From the NCBI GenBank assembly GCA_031266665.1, contig JAISAO010000038.1, positions 34,796 to 98,795 of the forward strand: 64,000 nt of DNA. Direction: 5' to 3'. Under the pieces are notes generated by a model. The model did not search any database. It had not been told where the DNA came from and saw only the letters and a program-made list of their open reading frames with translations. Positions 24,146 to 34,463 of the stretch are shown one piece after another (positions within the stretch are counted from its first letter, which is position 1; every line of letters starts with the position of its first letter). The translations under genes and the position numbers were made by a program. Source of the stretch: Propionibacteriaceae bacterium (GTDB lineage: Bacteria; Actinomycetota; Actinomycetes; Propionibacteriales; Propionibacteriaceae).

Positions 24146-24779
24146 TCAGCCTGCCCGGGGCGCTGTCCGCACTGGCACTGCGAGCGGCATGTTGCCGTCG
24201 ACGATTTCGAACCGTGCCGGCGGGCAGTCCGATCTCGGTCAGAAATCCTCGGTAGTCCGTCGCGTCGAACTCGCGCTTGGGCGCGAAACCCAGCAGTTTC
24301 CATAGGCCCACGTTCGGTCACATAAAGAATCCTTGAAGATCCTTGAGCAGGCATACTGGGGCGATGACCACGCCGCGACAGATGCGTCTCAGTTCGGCGG
24401 CGGCCTTCTCCGGAGTGTCAATGAGGTGCAAGACCTGCGCGGCGATCACGACGTCGTAGGCGCCGTCCGGCCCGCCGATGTCGAAGATGCTTCTGATGCC
24501 GAACGTGATGTTAGTCAAGTGTTGGCGGTCGGCCTTTCGGCGGGCCACTCGCAGCATGCGCTTGGACAGGTCGGTGCATGCGACGCTAGCGGCCTTGTCG
24601 GCGGCGGCGAGGCTGATCGCGCCTTTTTCAGCGGCGGCCTCGAACACGGATGAGCCGGGCGGGATCAACTCTCGCACCAAGTGGAGCATCACTTCGTAGG
24701 CCGTCTGGTTCGTCTGTTCAGCCCGGTCGTAGAACAGGGCGCAGAGGTCCCAGAAAGTCACGACTTTTCCTCGTGTCAT
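24146..24779 (-). pseudogene. Broken class I SAM methyltransferase
   Basis: The first 150 codons read as a methyltransferase (MTRGKVVTFWDLCALFYD, VFEAAAEKGAISLAAADKA, FDIGGPDGAYDVVIAAQVLHLID). An in-frame TGA at 24318-24320 interrupts it. The same frame resumes with WKLLGFAPKREFDATDYRGF, then a frameshift near 24220 moves the end FEIVDGNMPLAV into another frame, closing at 24146. Two lesions make a functional product unlikely. The glycine motif also looks altered (AEKGAIS instead of AGTGAIS). Intact relatives often sit beside heavy-metal genes. Confidence 0.72.
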
Positions 24780-24794
24780 TGGTGTCGCCGTCGT

Positions 24795-25032
24795 GGAGCC
24801 TGGCGCGCACACGCAGCAGCACCAGCACAGCCGAGATCGACTCGATGCCAGAATCCACGCCGAAGCCGAGCACTGACACCAGTCCGGCGGCGATCCCGGA
24901 GGCGATCATCACCACGCCCTCGACGACGTTGTAGCCAATAGTCGCCTGCGCCAGACGGTACGCGCGTTGGTTCAGCGTCTGGGCACGCTGCCGGATCACT
25001 TCATCTGTCACCGGTCGCCCCTTGGCCGCCAT
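24795..25032 (-). pseudogene. Truncated cation diffusion facilitator (metal efflux)
   Basis: The N-terminal 78 codons match CDF metal transporters: RAQTLNQRAYRLAQATIGYNVVEG, then IASGIAAGLVSVLGFGVDSGIES, covering the first two membrane segments and the metal-binding Asp. The frame then runs directly into the methyltransferase promoter region, so about three quarters of the transporter is missing. A deletion probably joined the two. It overlaps the 3' end of the ArsR gene, the usual regulator-transporter order. Confidence 0.7.
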
Positions 25033-25315
25033 AGCGGGAACAGTGGTCCACCGCGCTGCCAGTGGCGACCAGGAGCAAGTCCGCCGAATGGAGCAAGTCG
25101 GCCAATTCCGGGCAAGTCAACGAGTAGAACACCTGACGCCCCTCCGGTCTGCCCTGGACCAGCCCGCAGTCACGCAGACAAGCCACATGCTCCGACACGG
25201 TGGACTGGGCCAGGTCGACCTTATTCATCAAGTCGCTGACCCGGTGCTCCCCGTTCACGAGGTGTCGCACGATGCGCAACCGGGTCGGGTCGGCCAGGGA
25301 ATGGAACAACGACAC
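25001..25315 (-). CDS. ArsR/SmtB-family metal regulator (5' end disturbed)
   Basis: Winged-helix repressor of 104 aa. The HTH is LADPTRLRIVRHLVNGEHRVSDLMNKVDLAQSTVSEHVACLRDCGLV, and the C-terminal helix (LLLVATGSAVDHCSRYG) is typical of the CmtR-like Cd/Zn/Pb sensors that control CDF pumps. An IS element is inserted 3 bases before the present GTG start, so the native N-terminus (usually some 10 residues longer) and promoter are probably lost. The regulated transporter is also broken. Confidence 0.75.
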   Translation of the reverse strand: MSLFHSLADPTRLRIVRHLVNGEHRVSDLMNKVDLAQSTVSEHVACLRDCGLVQGRPEGRQVFYSLTCPELADLLHSADLLLVATGSAVDHCSRYGGQGATGDR

Positions 25316-25317
25316 TA

Positions 25318-26132
25318 GGGTCTGTCTACACTATTTGAGATGTATGGCGACGAAGGCGAGCATGACGACCGCGAGGTAGGTCACGTCGAGTTTGTCGTAT
25401 CGGGTGAAGACCTTCCGGTAATGCTTGATCCGGCGGAAGACCCGTTCGACCTCGTTGCGGCGTTTGTACAACTGTTTGTCGTGTTCCCACGGGTCACGGC
25501 GGTTGGCCTTCGGGGGCACGACCGGGACGAGGCCGGCCCGGCGGGACGCTTCCCGGGTGGCGTTGCCCTCGTGGGCACGGTCCATCAGGAGGGGCGTGCC
25601 CGTGAAGCCGGTCGGCGCGGCTATCGAGGCTCGTCCGTCGATGGAGTCGTGGGCGTTCCCGGGGCCGAGGTGGATCTCCGCGACAGTGCGGTCGTCGACG
25701 GATACCACATGAATTTTGGTGTTCCATCCCCCGCAGGACTTCCCGATGGACTGGCGCCCCTTTTTTTCAAGGCCCCGTGCCCGTGGGGGTGGACCTTCAC
25801 CGAGGTCGGGTCCAAAGCCAAGACCTCCACCCTGACCGCGATGATCCTCTCCGCCTGCAACGCCATGAACAACCGTTCCACCACTCCCGAGCGGGCCCAG
25901 CGGGAGAACCTCTGATACACCGAGTACCAGTTCCCGAACTCCTTCGGCAGGTCGCGCCAAGGGCACCCCGTGCGCACGATCCACAGCACCGCGTTCACGA
26001 ACGTGTAATTGTCTATCCTCACGTTCCCGCGCTGGACCGGCAGAAGCCGCTCGATCCGCGTGAACTGTTCCCTGGTGATCTCCATGTCCTAATCCCAACA
26101 CGAGAACACCAAAAATTAGTGTAGACACGCCC
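25318..26132. mobile_element. IS5-family insertion sequence (IS427-like), 815 bp
   Basis: Ends carry 14-bp inverted repeats (gggtctgtctacac at 25318 and its partner ending at 26132, 12 of 14 matched). A 2-bp TA target duplication is seen on each side (25316-25317 and 26133-26134), as expected for the IS427 group. It contains one transposase gene with a frameshift and is inserted in the arsR 5' region. Confidence 0.85.
25331..26085 (-). CDS. IS5-family transposase (orfA/orfB with programmed frameshift)
   Basis: DDE transposase in two overlapping frames. OrfA starts at 26085 (MEITREQFTRIERLLP, then VLWIVRTGCPWRDLPKEFGNW and the first catalytic Asp in LALDPTS). An A7 slippery run on the coding strand (plus-strand T7 at 25761-25767) allows a shift into orfB. 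OrfB holds LLMDRAHEG with the second Asp and RNEVERVFRRIKHYRKVFTRYDKL with the Glu, ending at 25331. All catalytic residues are present, so it may be active. Confidence 0.85.
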
Positions 26133-26219
26133 TAGAGCGCTGACAAAGGCCGTTTAATGATACATCGCCACATGCCGATGATAGCGCTGTTTAGCGATGC
26201 TTCTGTCAGAGTCTCGGCG

Positions 26220-26502
26220 CCTGCCGCACGGGGGCTCAGAACTAGTTTCACATCAAGAACGCGGCCACGACAGCGGAGTACGGCGACGTGTTCAAGCAGG
26301 AGCCGACTTCACCAGCGGTCACGGCATCATCCGCTACGTCGGTCTCATCGCCATCAGCGCCGACACCCCGGGCAAACTCCAAGCCGCCCTCGTCGCCATC
26401 GGGCAAGCCGCCATCCAAGCCAGTTGCGATACCCGAACCTTGGTCGGTCAGCAGGCCCAATCCTTCACCGCTGCCGCCCTGTCACTATGCCGGACGGTCT
26501 AG
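26220..26502 (+). pseudogene. C-terminal remnant of a conjugation protein (SCO6880-like)
   Basis: The end of the reading frame (SGHGIIRYVGLIAISADTP, then VGQQAQSFTAAALSLCR) resembles the C-terminus of SCO6880-family proteins of actinobacterial conjugative elements. The preceding part, FHIKNAATTAEYGDVFKQE, is in another frame, so a frameshift lies near 26300. No further conjugation genes are visible. It is probably a leftover of an integrated element. Assignment is from memory of the family pattern. Confidence 0.5.
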
Positions 26503-27020
26503 GAAAGCACGGCAGGCGGGGTCCAGTTCGCGGCTTGGCAACGCGCCCAGGCGTTCGGAGCGTCTGGCGGTGCCACGTCGAGCCAAGCGTTCACGAAAAA
26601 CACCCTCGGGTTGTTGTTGTGAGGCCCGTATCCCGATCTTCCTCTAAGTAACACCCATGACCCTTGGGCGGGGAACAACTTTTCAAACCAAGTGTCCTGG
26701 CGGTACATCGGCACAACTGCCGTGTCCAAATAGGAGCCCCCTTTGACGTATTGCAGTTCTCGCCAAGTGATCCATGCTTTGGTTCCGCGCCGCGTGTAGA
26801 CGCCATAGCACTCGGTCACCTGCGCAACGTGAAGAGTTGGGTCACTGCTCTCTGCGTCACACAGCCTGATCCAGGCCCGTGCACCAAGTAGGTCTCGGGC
26901 CCACGCCTCCAGCCGTTTCTCGCTCTCTCGCTTTGCGGAGACAGTTGGGTTGAAGTAGTAGGCAAGCCATCCGACCAAGCCGCAAACAGCGGCCAGCATG
27001 ATCATGTACTCCACGGCCAT
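26499..27020 (-). CDS. Membrane-anchored protein of unknown function
   Basis: Protein of 173 aa with one N-terminal membrane segment (MIMLAAVCGLVGWLAYYF, about 6-23), then a basic helix and a soluble, aromatic-rich domain (WITWRELQYVKGGSYL, WFEKLFPAQGSWVLLRG). I do not recognise the family. Composition is lower in GC than housekeeping genes. It shares its stop region with the conjugation remnant on the other strand, so it may belong to the same foreign segment. Confidence 0.55.
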   Translation of the reverse strand: MAVEYMIMLAAVCGLVGWLAYYFNPTVSAKRESEKRLEAWARDLLGARAWIRLCDAESSDPTLHVAQVTECYGVYTRRGTKAWITWRELQYVKGGSYLDTAVVPMYRQDTWFEKLFPAQGSWVLLRGRSGYGPHNNNPRVFFVNAWLDVAPPDAPNAWARCQAANWTPPAVLS

Positions 27021-27347
27021 CCTCTCGACGAATTGGTTGTCTTCAACGATAGGGCAGGGGTCTGACTTCTTCGCTCAAGCGGACCCGGAGGGCAGGCCAG
27101 CGCACCTGTAGAACGTGGAGACTAGAGAGCATGTTCAGGCCGCGCTGCCGGTTCAGCCCGCGCGGTTGAGCCGCCGGGAACGGCGGGAGCTAGAGCGGGC
27201 CGCGTGTCAAGCCGTCATTGACGGACAACGCGCCCCGAAGACCCATTCGGATAAGCGAACTCTGGTGTTCGGACGCTTCGTGTCCTAGCACAGGCTTCAA
27301 TCGGCTCGGAGGCCGAAGCAAGCTTCGGCTCCACTCAACTCAATCGC
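27021..27347. other. Intergenic region, 327 bp
   Basis: No gene recognised. Apart from the hairpin at 27311-27329 I see only GC-rich sequence without clear motifs. It marks the border between the plastic region and the gyr cluster. Confidence 0.6.
27311..27329 (-). terminator. Hairpin downstream of tRNA-Ile
   Basis: gccgaagc and gcttcggc pair around an AA loop within a larger imperfect stem, 19 nt past the tRNA 3' end on the minus strand. Likely transcript end. Confidence 0.55.
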
Positions 27348-27424
27348 TGGTGGGCCCAGCTGGACTTGAACCAGCGACCTCTGCCTTATCAGGGCAGCGC
27401 TCTAACCGTCTGAGCTATGGGCCC
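27348..27424 (-). tRNA. tRNA-Ile(GAT)
   Basis: The minus strand folds as a standard cloverleaf: acceptor gggccca/tgggccc, D-arm with tagctcagacggttagag, anticodon loop ctGATaa, and T-arm ggttcaagtcc. The CCA end is encoded (27350-27348). Its place after gyrB-gyrA-DUF3566 is the usual actinobacterial order near the origin. Confidence 0.96.
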
Positions 27425-27505
27425 GGGGACGAGGGTCAAGGGTAGCGGACCGGGCTCGCTCCGCTCAACTCGGCGCTCGACCAGACTCTCGACTCGACCC
27501 AGGGC

Positions 27506-28975
27506 TCAGTCTTCGGCCAGGGTGATCTCGACGCCGCCCATGACGTTGGCAGCCAGGTTGTACAGGCCGGCGGCGATGGTCGACAGGGCCGTGATGATGA
27601 CCACGTCCAGGGTGCCGATCAGGGCGGCCACGCCGATCGCCCGGCGGATGTTGACGTAGCTTCTGATGTCGAACTGGACGCTGTCGGAGGAGAAGACCAC
27701 AGACACCATGTCGTTGACCGCCCCGTAGAGGCCGCTCCGGTCGAGGACGTAGAAGACCACCCCGGTGGCCACGACCATCATGATGGCGGCGGCCACGCCG
27801 AACAGCAGGGTCGTCTTCATGACCGACCAAGGGTCGATCCGGGCCAGGCGCAGGCGGGCTTTGCGGGGCGGACGGTCCTGTTGGCGGCTGGCCGGGCGGA
27901 TCGAGGTCGGGGTGACGCTGCGGGAGACCGCCGGGGACGGCGGCGGCTGGGGCGTGGTCTCGTCGGGAACCGGCGGCGGCGTCTGGGTGCGGGGCAGGGT
28001 GCCGAGGTGGCCGCTGGGCGCCAAAGCGTTGGTCGTCCGTCGCGGGGCCGGCGCCTCGACGACGGGCGGCATGTACTGGGTCGCTCCCAAATCCGGGGCC
28101 GGCGGCGTCGGGGGGGCCGGCGCCTCGTCTGGCTGGCGCTCCCAGAAGCGCCGTCGTCGGTCGCTCCGGGCGTCGGCGTCGGCCGTTCCGGGCACTGACG
28201 CCGGGGCTGTCGAGGCTGAGATGTTCGCCGTTGGCGCCGGGGCGGGTGACGTCGCGGCGGGGGAGGGCGCGGCCTCGGGCAGGCCCCAAGCCGGTTGGGC
28301 GACTGGAGCGGCGGGTTGGGCCCAGGCTTGGGTCGCGGGCTGGCCCCAGGTATTGGTCGCGGGCGCGGTGTCGGCCAGGCGGTGGGGCGTGGTGGGCGAA
28401 GTCTTCGGCCGTGACGAGGCTAGCCGGGCGGACGCCGAGCCGTCGTCAGCCGCCGGCGGGGTCGAGAAGAAGGGTGCCGCCGTTGTCGGGCTGGCGGACT
28501 GGGTCGGTCGGGCGCCCCAGACGGAGGGACTAGTCGATGCGGACGATGTTGCCGGACTGGGCTTCGCCTGGCTGAGCGTTGCCAGGCTAGGCGCCGCCGG
28601 ACCAGGCGTTGCTGGACTGGGCGTTGCCAGACTGGGTGTCGTTGGACTGGGTTTAGCCAGACTGGGTGTCGCCGGATTGGGCTTAGCCTGACTGGGCGCC
28701 GCCATCGAGGTGGGCGCTGTCGCTGGACTCGGGGCCGGATCCAGGCTGGTGGCGGTGACAGTGGGCAAATCCTGGGGCCGGACCCGGATGGTGTCCTCGT
28801 CGCCGGCCCCGCTCAGTAGCCGTCGGTCGCGGTTGGCCAGGGAGGCGGCGATGGACTGGGAGATCCGGCTCATGCCGACCCGTTGGCCGCCGCCTTCGAC
28901 CCCTCCTGGGGCTGGCGGCGCCGGATCGTCCGAGGTGGTCCCCAGGGTTCCCGGCGCAGTCTCAAGACTGCTCAC
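27506..28975 (-). CDS. DUF3566 transmembrane protein
   Basis: Protein of 489 aa. The C-terminal domain (about 385-489) matches DUF3566, found after gyrA throughout actinobacteria: LRLARIDPWSVMKTTLLFGVAAAI, a second segment ending FDIRSYVNIRRAIGVAAL, and VMGGVEITLAED at the end. Most of the protein is a long Pro/Ala/Thr/Ser-rich cytoplasmic region, far longer than usual, with short repeats such as PSLAKPSP and PSLATPSP. Function unknown. The start is GTG with a GGAGG site. It follows gyrA by 48 bases. Confidence 0.9.
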   Translation of the reverse strand: MSSLETAPGTLGTTSDDPAPPAPGGVEGGGQRVGMSRISQSIAASLANRDRRLLSGAGDEDTIRVRPQDLPTVTATSLDPAPSPATAPTSMAAPSQAKPNPATPSLAKPSPTTPSLATPSPATPGPAAPSLATLSQAKPSPATSSASTSPSVWGARPTQSASPTTAAPFFSTPPAADDGSASARLASSRPKTSPTTPHRLADTAPATNTWGQPATQAWAQPAAPVAQPAWGLPEAAPSPAATSPAPAPTANISASTAPASVPGTADADARSDRRRRFWERQPDEAPAPPTPPAPDLGATQYMPPVVEAPAPRRTTNALAPSGHLGTLPRTQTPPPVPDETTPQPPPSPAVSRSVTPTSIRPASRQQDRPPRKARLRLARIDPWSVMKTTLLFGVAAAIMMVVATGVVFYVLDRSGLYGAVNDMVSVVFSSDSVQFDIRSYVNIRRAIGVAALIGTLDVVIITALSTIAAGLYNLAANVMGGVEITLAED

Positions 28976-29023
28976 TATCTTGCCTCCTCCGTGCGGCTCG
29001 CGGCCTACCGAGCTTAGCTCAGC

Positions 29024-32011
29024 CTAGTGGAACCGGCCTAGCCCACCGGCTGGGCCTGGGTCGGGCTGACCGTCGGCCAATCCGGATTGGCCGGACTGGT
29101 CGGGCTGGCCGTCGGCTGCGGCCGATGCGATCCCAACCGACACTCCGGCTGTCGGGTCCGAACTCGGGGAGTCGGCCGTCGGGTCCAACCCCGGAGAGCT
29201 GGGCGTCAGGCCGGACCCGGGGGAGTCGGGCGTGGTGACGCTGGCCGGGCCGGTCGGATCGTCCTCGAAGGCCTCCGGGTACAAGGCGATCTGGGCCACT
29301 TTGTCGTCGCCCTTGAGGCCGACGTATTTCACGCCCATGGTGTCGCGCCCCTGCACCGGCACCTCGGACACCGAGCTGCGCAGGATTTGGCCGCTGGTCT
29401 TGATGGCGATGACCTGATCCGCCGGCGTCACCACCAGGCCGCCCACCAGGGAGCCGCGATCCTCGACCAATTTCATGGCCTTGACCCCCAGGCCGCCCCG
29501 GCTCTGTTGGCGGTAGTCGGCCACGGCCGTGCGCTTGGCGTAGCCGCCGTCGGTCACCGTGAAGACGAAACGCTCGGCGTCCGCCGCCGGGCCGTCGGCC
29601 GGGGTCGAACCGTCGTCGGCGGCCGTCTCGTCCGGGCCGTCGGGCGTCGGCTCGCCCGGGCGTCCGGCGGCCTCGGCCCCGTGCGACCCGTCCGGGCCGT
29701 CAGAGGTGGCAGCGGTCGTGCGGCCTTGGCCGCCGCTTCCGTCGGCGGCGGCCTTATCGTCCGGGCCTGCCACAGCGTCGGCCCCGTCTCGGGGGACCTC
29801 CGGCAGCCGCCCCACCACCGACAACGACAACAAAGCGTCGTCGGCGCGGAAGCGCATGCCGATGACGCCCGAGGTGGCCCGGCCCATCGGCCGCAACTGG
29901 TCGTCGTCGGCGGCGAAGCGGATGGCTTGGCCCCGCCGTGAGATCAACAAGACATCGTCGCTCGGGTCGGCCAGCGCGGCCCCGATCAACTCGTCCGCCG
30001 GATCGCGGAAACTGATGGCGATCAGGCCCGCCTGGCGGGGCGAGTCGAAGGCCGTCAGAGCGGTCTTCTTGACCAGGCCCTGTTTGGTCGCCAACAATAA
30101 ATATTGGGCGTCGGTGTAACTCTTGAGGGTCAAGACCTGGGCGATGCGCTCATCCGGCTGGAAGCTCAACAGCCCGGCGACGTGGCCGCCCTTGGCGTCC
30201 CGGCCGCCCTCGGGCAGCTGCCAGACCTTGCTCCGGTAGACCCGCCCCTTAGTGGTGAAGAACAACAACCACTCGTGCGAGTTGGTGGCGAAGAGGTGCG
30301 CCACCTCGTCGTCGGCCCGCAGCGTCGCCCCGCGCACCCCCTTGCCGCCGCGGCGCTGCAGGCGGTACTGGTCGGCCCGGGTGCGCTTGGCGTAGCCGCC
30401 GTGGGTGATGGTGACGACGACATCCTCCTGCGGGATCAGGTCCTCGTCCGACAGGTCGGAGTCGGCCGCCACGATCCGGGTGCGGCGGTCGTCGCCGTAC
30501 TTGTCCACGATCTCGCCCAGCTCCTGGCTGATGATGCGGCGCTGACGTTCCGGCGAGGCCAAGATGTCTTTCAGGTCGGCGATGACCTTCTCCAACTCGG
30601 CCAGGCGTTGGACGATGCGCTCGCGCTCCATCGCCGCCAGGCGGCGCCACTGCAGGTCGAGGATGGCGGTGGCTTGGTCCTCGTCCACCGCCAACAGCCC
30701 CATCAGCCCGGTCTTGGCCGTCTCGGCGTCGCGAGACCCCCGGATCAAGGCGATGACGGCGTCCAACTGGTCCAGCGCCGCCACGTAGCCGCGCCAGATG
30801 TGGGCGTTCTTCTCGGCCTGGGCGATGCGGAACTGGGTGCGGCGGACGATGACGTCGATCTGGTGGTCGACCCAGTAGCGGATGAACTGGTCCAGGCGCA
30901 GGGTGCGGGGGACGGCGTCGACCAGGGCCAGCATGTTGCAGCCGAAGGTGTCCTGCAAGGCGGTGTGGCGGTAGAGGTTGTTCATCACCACCTTGGGCTG
31001 GGCGTCGCGCTTCAACACGATCACCAGCCGCTGGCCGGTCCGAGCCGAGGAGTCGTCGCGGATGTCGGCGATACCGGTCAGCTTGCCGGCGTTGACCAAC
31101 TCCGCGATCTTCAGCGCCAGATTGTCCGGATTGCACATATAGGGCAGCTCGGTCACGACCAGCGAGGTCCGCCCCCGGGAGTCCTCCTCGACCGCGATGA
31201 CGGCCCGCATGATGACCGAGCCGCGACCAGTGCGGTAGGCGTCCTCGATCCCCTTGCGTCCCACGATCAGGCCGCCGCCGGGGAAGTCGGGGCCCTTGAT
31301 CCGGGCCATGGCCGCCTCCAGCACCTCCTGTTTGGTGGCCTCGGGGTGCTCCAGATACCACTGCACGGCGGCCCCGACCTCGCGCAGGTTGTGGGTCGGG
31401 ATATTGGTCGCCATGCCCACGGCGATACCGGTCGAGCCGTTGACCAACAGGTTGGGGAAACGGGCCGGCAAGACCATCGGCTCGGTGTTCTTGTTGTCGT
31501 AGTTGGGCTGGAAGTCGACCGTGTCCTCGGTGATGTCGCGCACCATCTCCAAAGCCAGCGGCGCCATCTTGCACTCGGTGTAGCGCATGGCGGCGGCCCG
31601 GTCGTTGCCGGCCGAGCCGAAGTTGCCCTGGCCGGAGACCAGCGGCGCCCGCATCACCCAGGGCTGGGCCAGCCGGACCAAGGTGTCGTAGATGGCGGTG
31701 TCGCCGTGGGGGTGGTAGAGCCCCATGACGTCGCCCACAATGCGGGAACACTTGTTCCAGCCCCGGTCGGGCCGGTAGCCGCCGTCGTACATGGCGTAGA
31801 TGACCCGGCGGTGGACCGGTTTGAGGCCGTCGCGCACATCCGGCAGGGCCCGCCCGACGATGACGGACATGGCGTAGTCGAGGTAGGCGTGACGAACCGA
31901 GGCGTCGAGGTCGACCGCCTCCACCCGGGACTCGGCGTTGCCGGCCAACTCGTTGTTGTCGGCGCCCTCGACCGGGGGGGTGTCGTCCTGGTCCAGGAGA
32001 TCGTCAGCCAT
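29024..32011 (-). CDS. gyrA: DNA gyrase subunit A
   Basis: Breakage-reunion subunit of gyrase, 995 aa, about 130 longer than most GyrA. The N-terminal half is canonical: [35 protein letters not shown] (quinolone region) and AAAMRYTE with catalytic Tyr. The GyrA box QRRGGKGV starts the C-terminal wrapping domain. Two additions are seen: an acidic Asp/Gly/Ala-rich insertion between beta-propeller blades (about residues 735-810), and a Ser/Pro/Asp-rich tail after about residue 915. The residue equivalent to E. coli Ser83 is Thr and the Asp87 equivalent is kept. It follows gyrB by 89 bases. Confidence 0.97.
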   Translation of the reverse strand: MADDLLDQDDTPPVEGADNNELAGNAESRVEAVDLDASVRHAYLDYAMSVIVGRALPDVRDGLKPVHRRVIYAMYDGGYRPDRGWNKCSRIVGDVMGLYHPHGDTAIYDTLVRLAQPWVMRAPLVSGQGNFGSAGNDRAAAMRYTECKMAPLALEMVRDITEDTVDFQPNYDNKNTEPMVLPARFPNLLVNGSTGIAVGMATNIPTHNLREVGAAVQWYLEHPEATKQEVLEAAMARIKGPDFPGGGLIVGRKGIEDAYRTGRGSVIMRAVIAVEEDSRGRTSLVVTELPYMCNPDNLALKIAELVNAGKLTGIADIRDDSSARTGQRLVIVLKRDAQPKVVMNNLYRHTALQDTFGCNMLALVDAVPRTLRLDQFIRYWVDHQIDVIVRRTQFRIAQAEKNAHIWRGYVAALDQLDAVIALIRGSRDAETAKTGLMGLLAVDEDQATAILDLQWRRLAAMERERIVQRLAELEKVIADLKDILASPERQRRIISQELGEIVDKYGDDRRTRIVAADSDLSDEDLIPQEDVVVTITHGGYAKRTRADQYRLQRRGGKGVRGATLRADDEVAHLFATNSHEWLLFFTTKGRVYRSKVWQLPEGGRDAKGGHVAGLLSFQPDERIAQVLTLKSYTDAQYLLLATKQGLVKKTALTAFDSPRQAGLIAISFRDPADELIGAALADPSDDVLLISRRGQAIRFAADDDQLRPMGRATSGVIGMRFRADDALLSLSVVGRLPEVPRDGADAVAGPDDKAAADGSGGQGRTTAATSDGPDGSHGAEAAGRPGEPTPDGPDETAADDGSTPADGPAADAERFVFTVTDGGYAKRTAVADYRQQSRGGLGVKAMKLVEDRGSLVGGLVVTPADQVIAIKTSGQILRSSVSEVPVQGRDTMGVKYVGLKGDDKVAQIALYPEAFEDDPTGPASVTTPDSPGSGLTPSSPGLDPTADSPSSDPTAGVSVGIASAAADGQPDQSGQSGLADGQPDPGPAGGLGRFH

Positions 32012-32100
32012 CTTGTCTCTCTCGTTTCTTCAGCGGTCTGGATTGGCGGGGCGGCCGGCGTCGGGGGGCCGCCCGGGGTGGGACTCCGGGCCTCTCGGCG

Positions 32101-34125
<2,025 letters not shown>

Positions 34126-34459
34126 GTGGACTCCTCAAACTTAGGCGGGCCATCAGGCCCCGCCGCGCTCCGGAACCCAAGTCCATCGTCGCTGGCGGCG
34201 GGTCCGACGCCTAACGCCGAACCCGCCGGAAAGTATACGCCCTCCAGGCGCGCGCCCCCGCGCCGCCGCGCCCATTAGGCCCCGATTGCCGGCTGAGCGG
34301 CCCGAGGCGACCTCAAGAGGCGTTCTATCCGCTCCCACATGGGGGACCATGTTGAAGGGTGGGGGCGGCCCTCAGTTCTGGTTCACCGATGGTCGGCGTG
34401 GCGAGCGGCATCACACCCGGGTGGGGTCGCTCGGCAGTCGAGAAGCGGTGGGTCAGAAC
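34126..34459. other. Intergenic region upstream of gyrB, 334 bp
   Basis: It should hold the gyrB promoter, but I cannot place a convincing -10. Its distal part contains the hairpin repeat 34371-34463. No gene seen. Confidence 0.6.
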
Positions 34460-34463
34460 TCAA
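34371..34463 (-). terminator. Gene-end hairpin repeat
   Basis: Inverted repeat (ctcagttctggttcaccg at 34371 against 34446-34463, imperfect) overlapping the stop of the long membrane protein. It shares internal blocks with 15382-15442. Confidence 0.55.
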
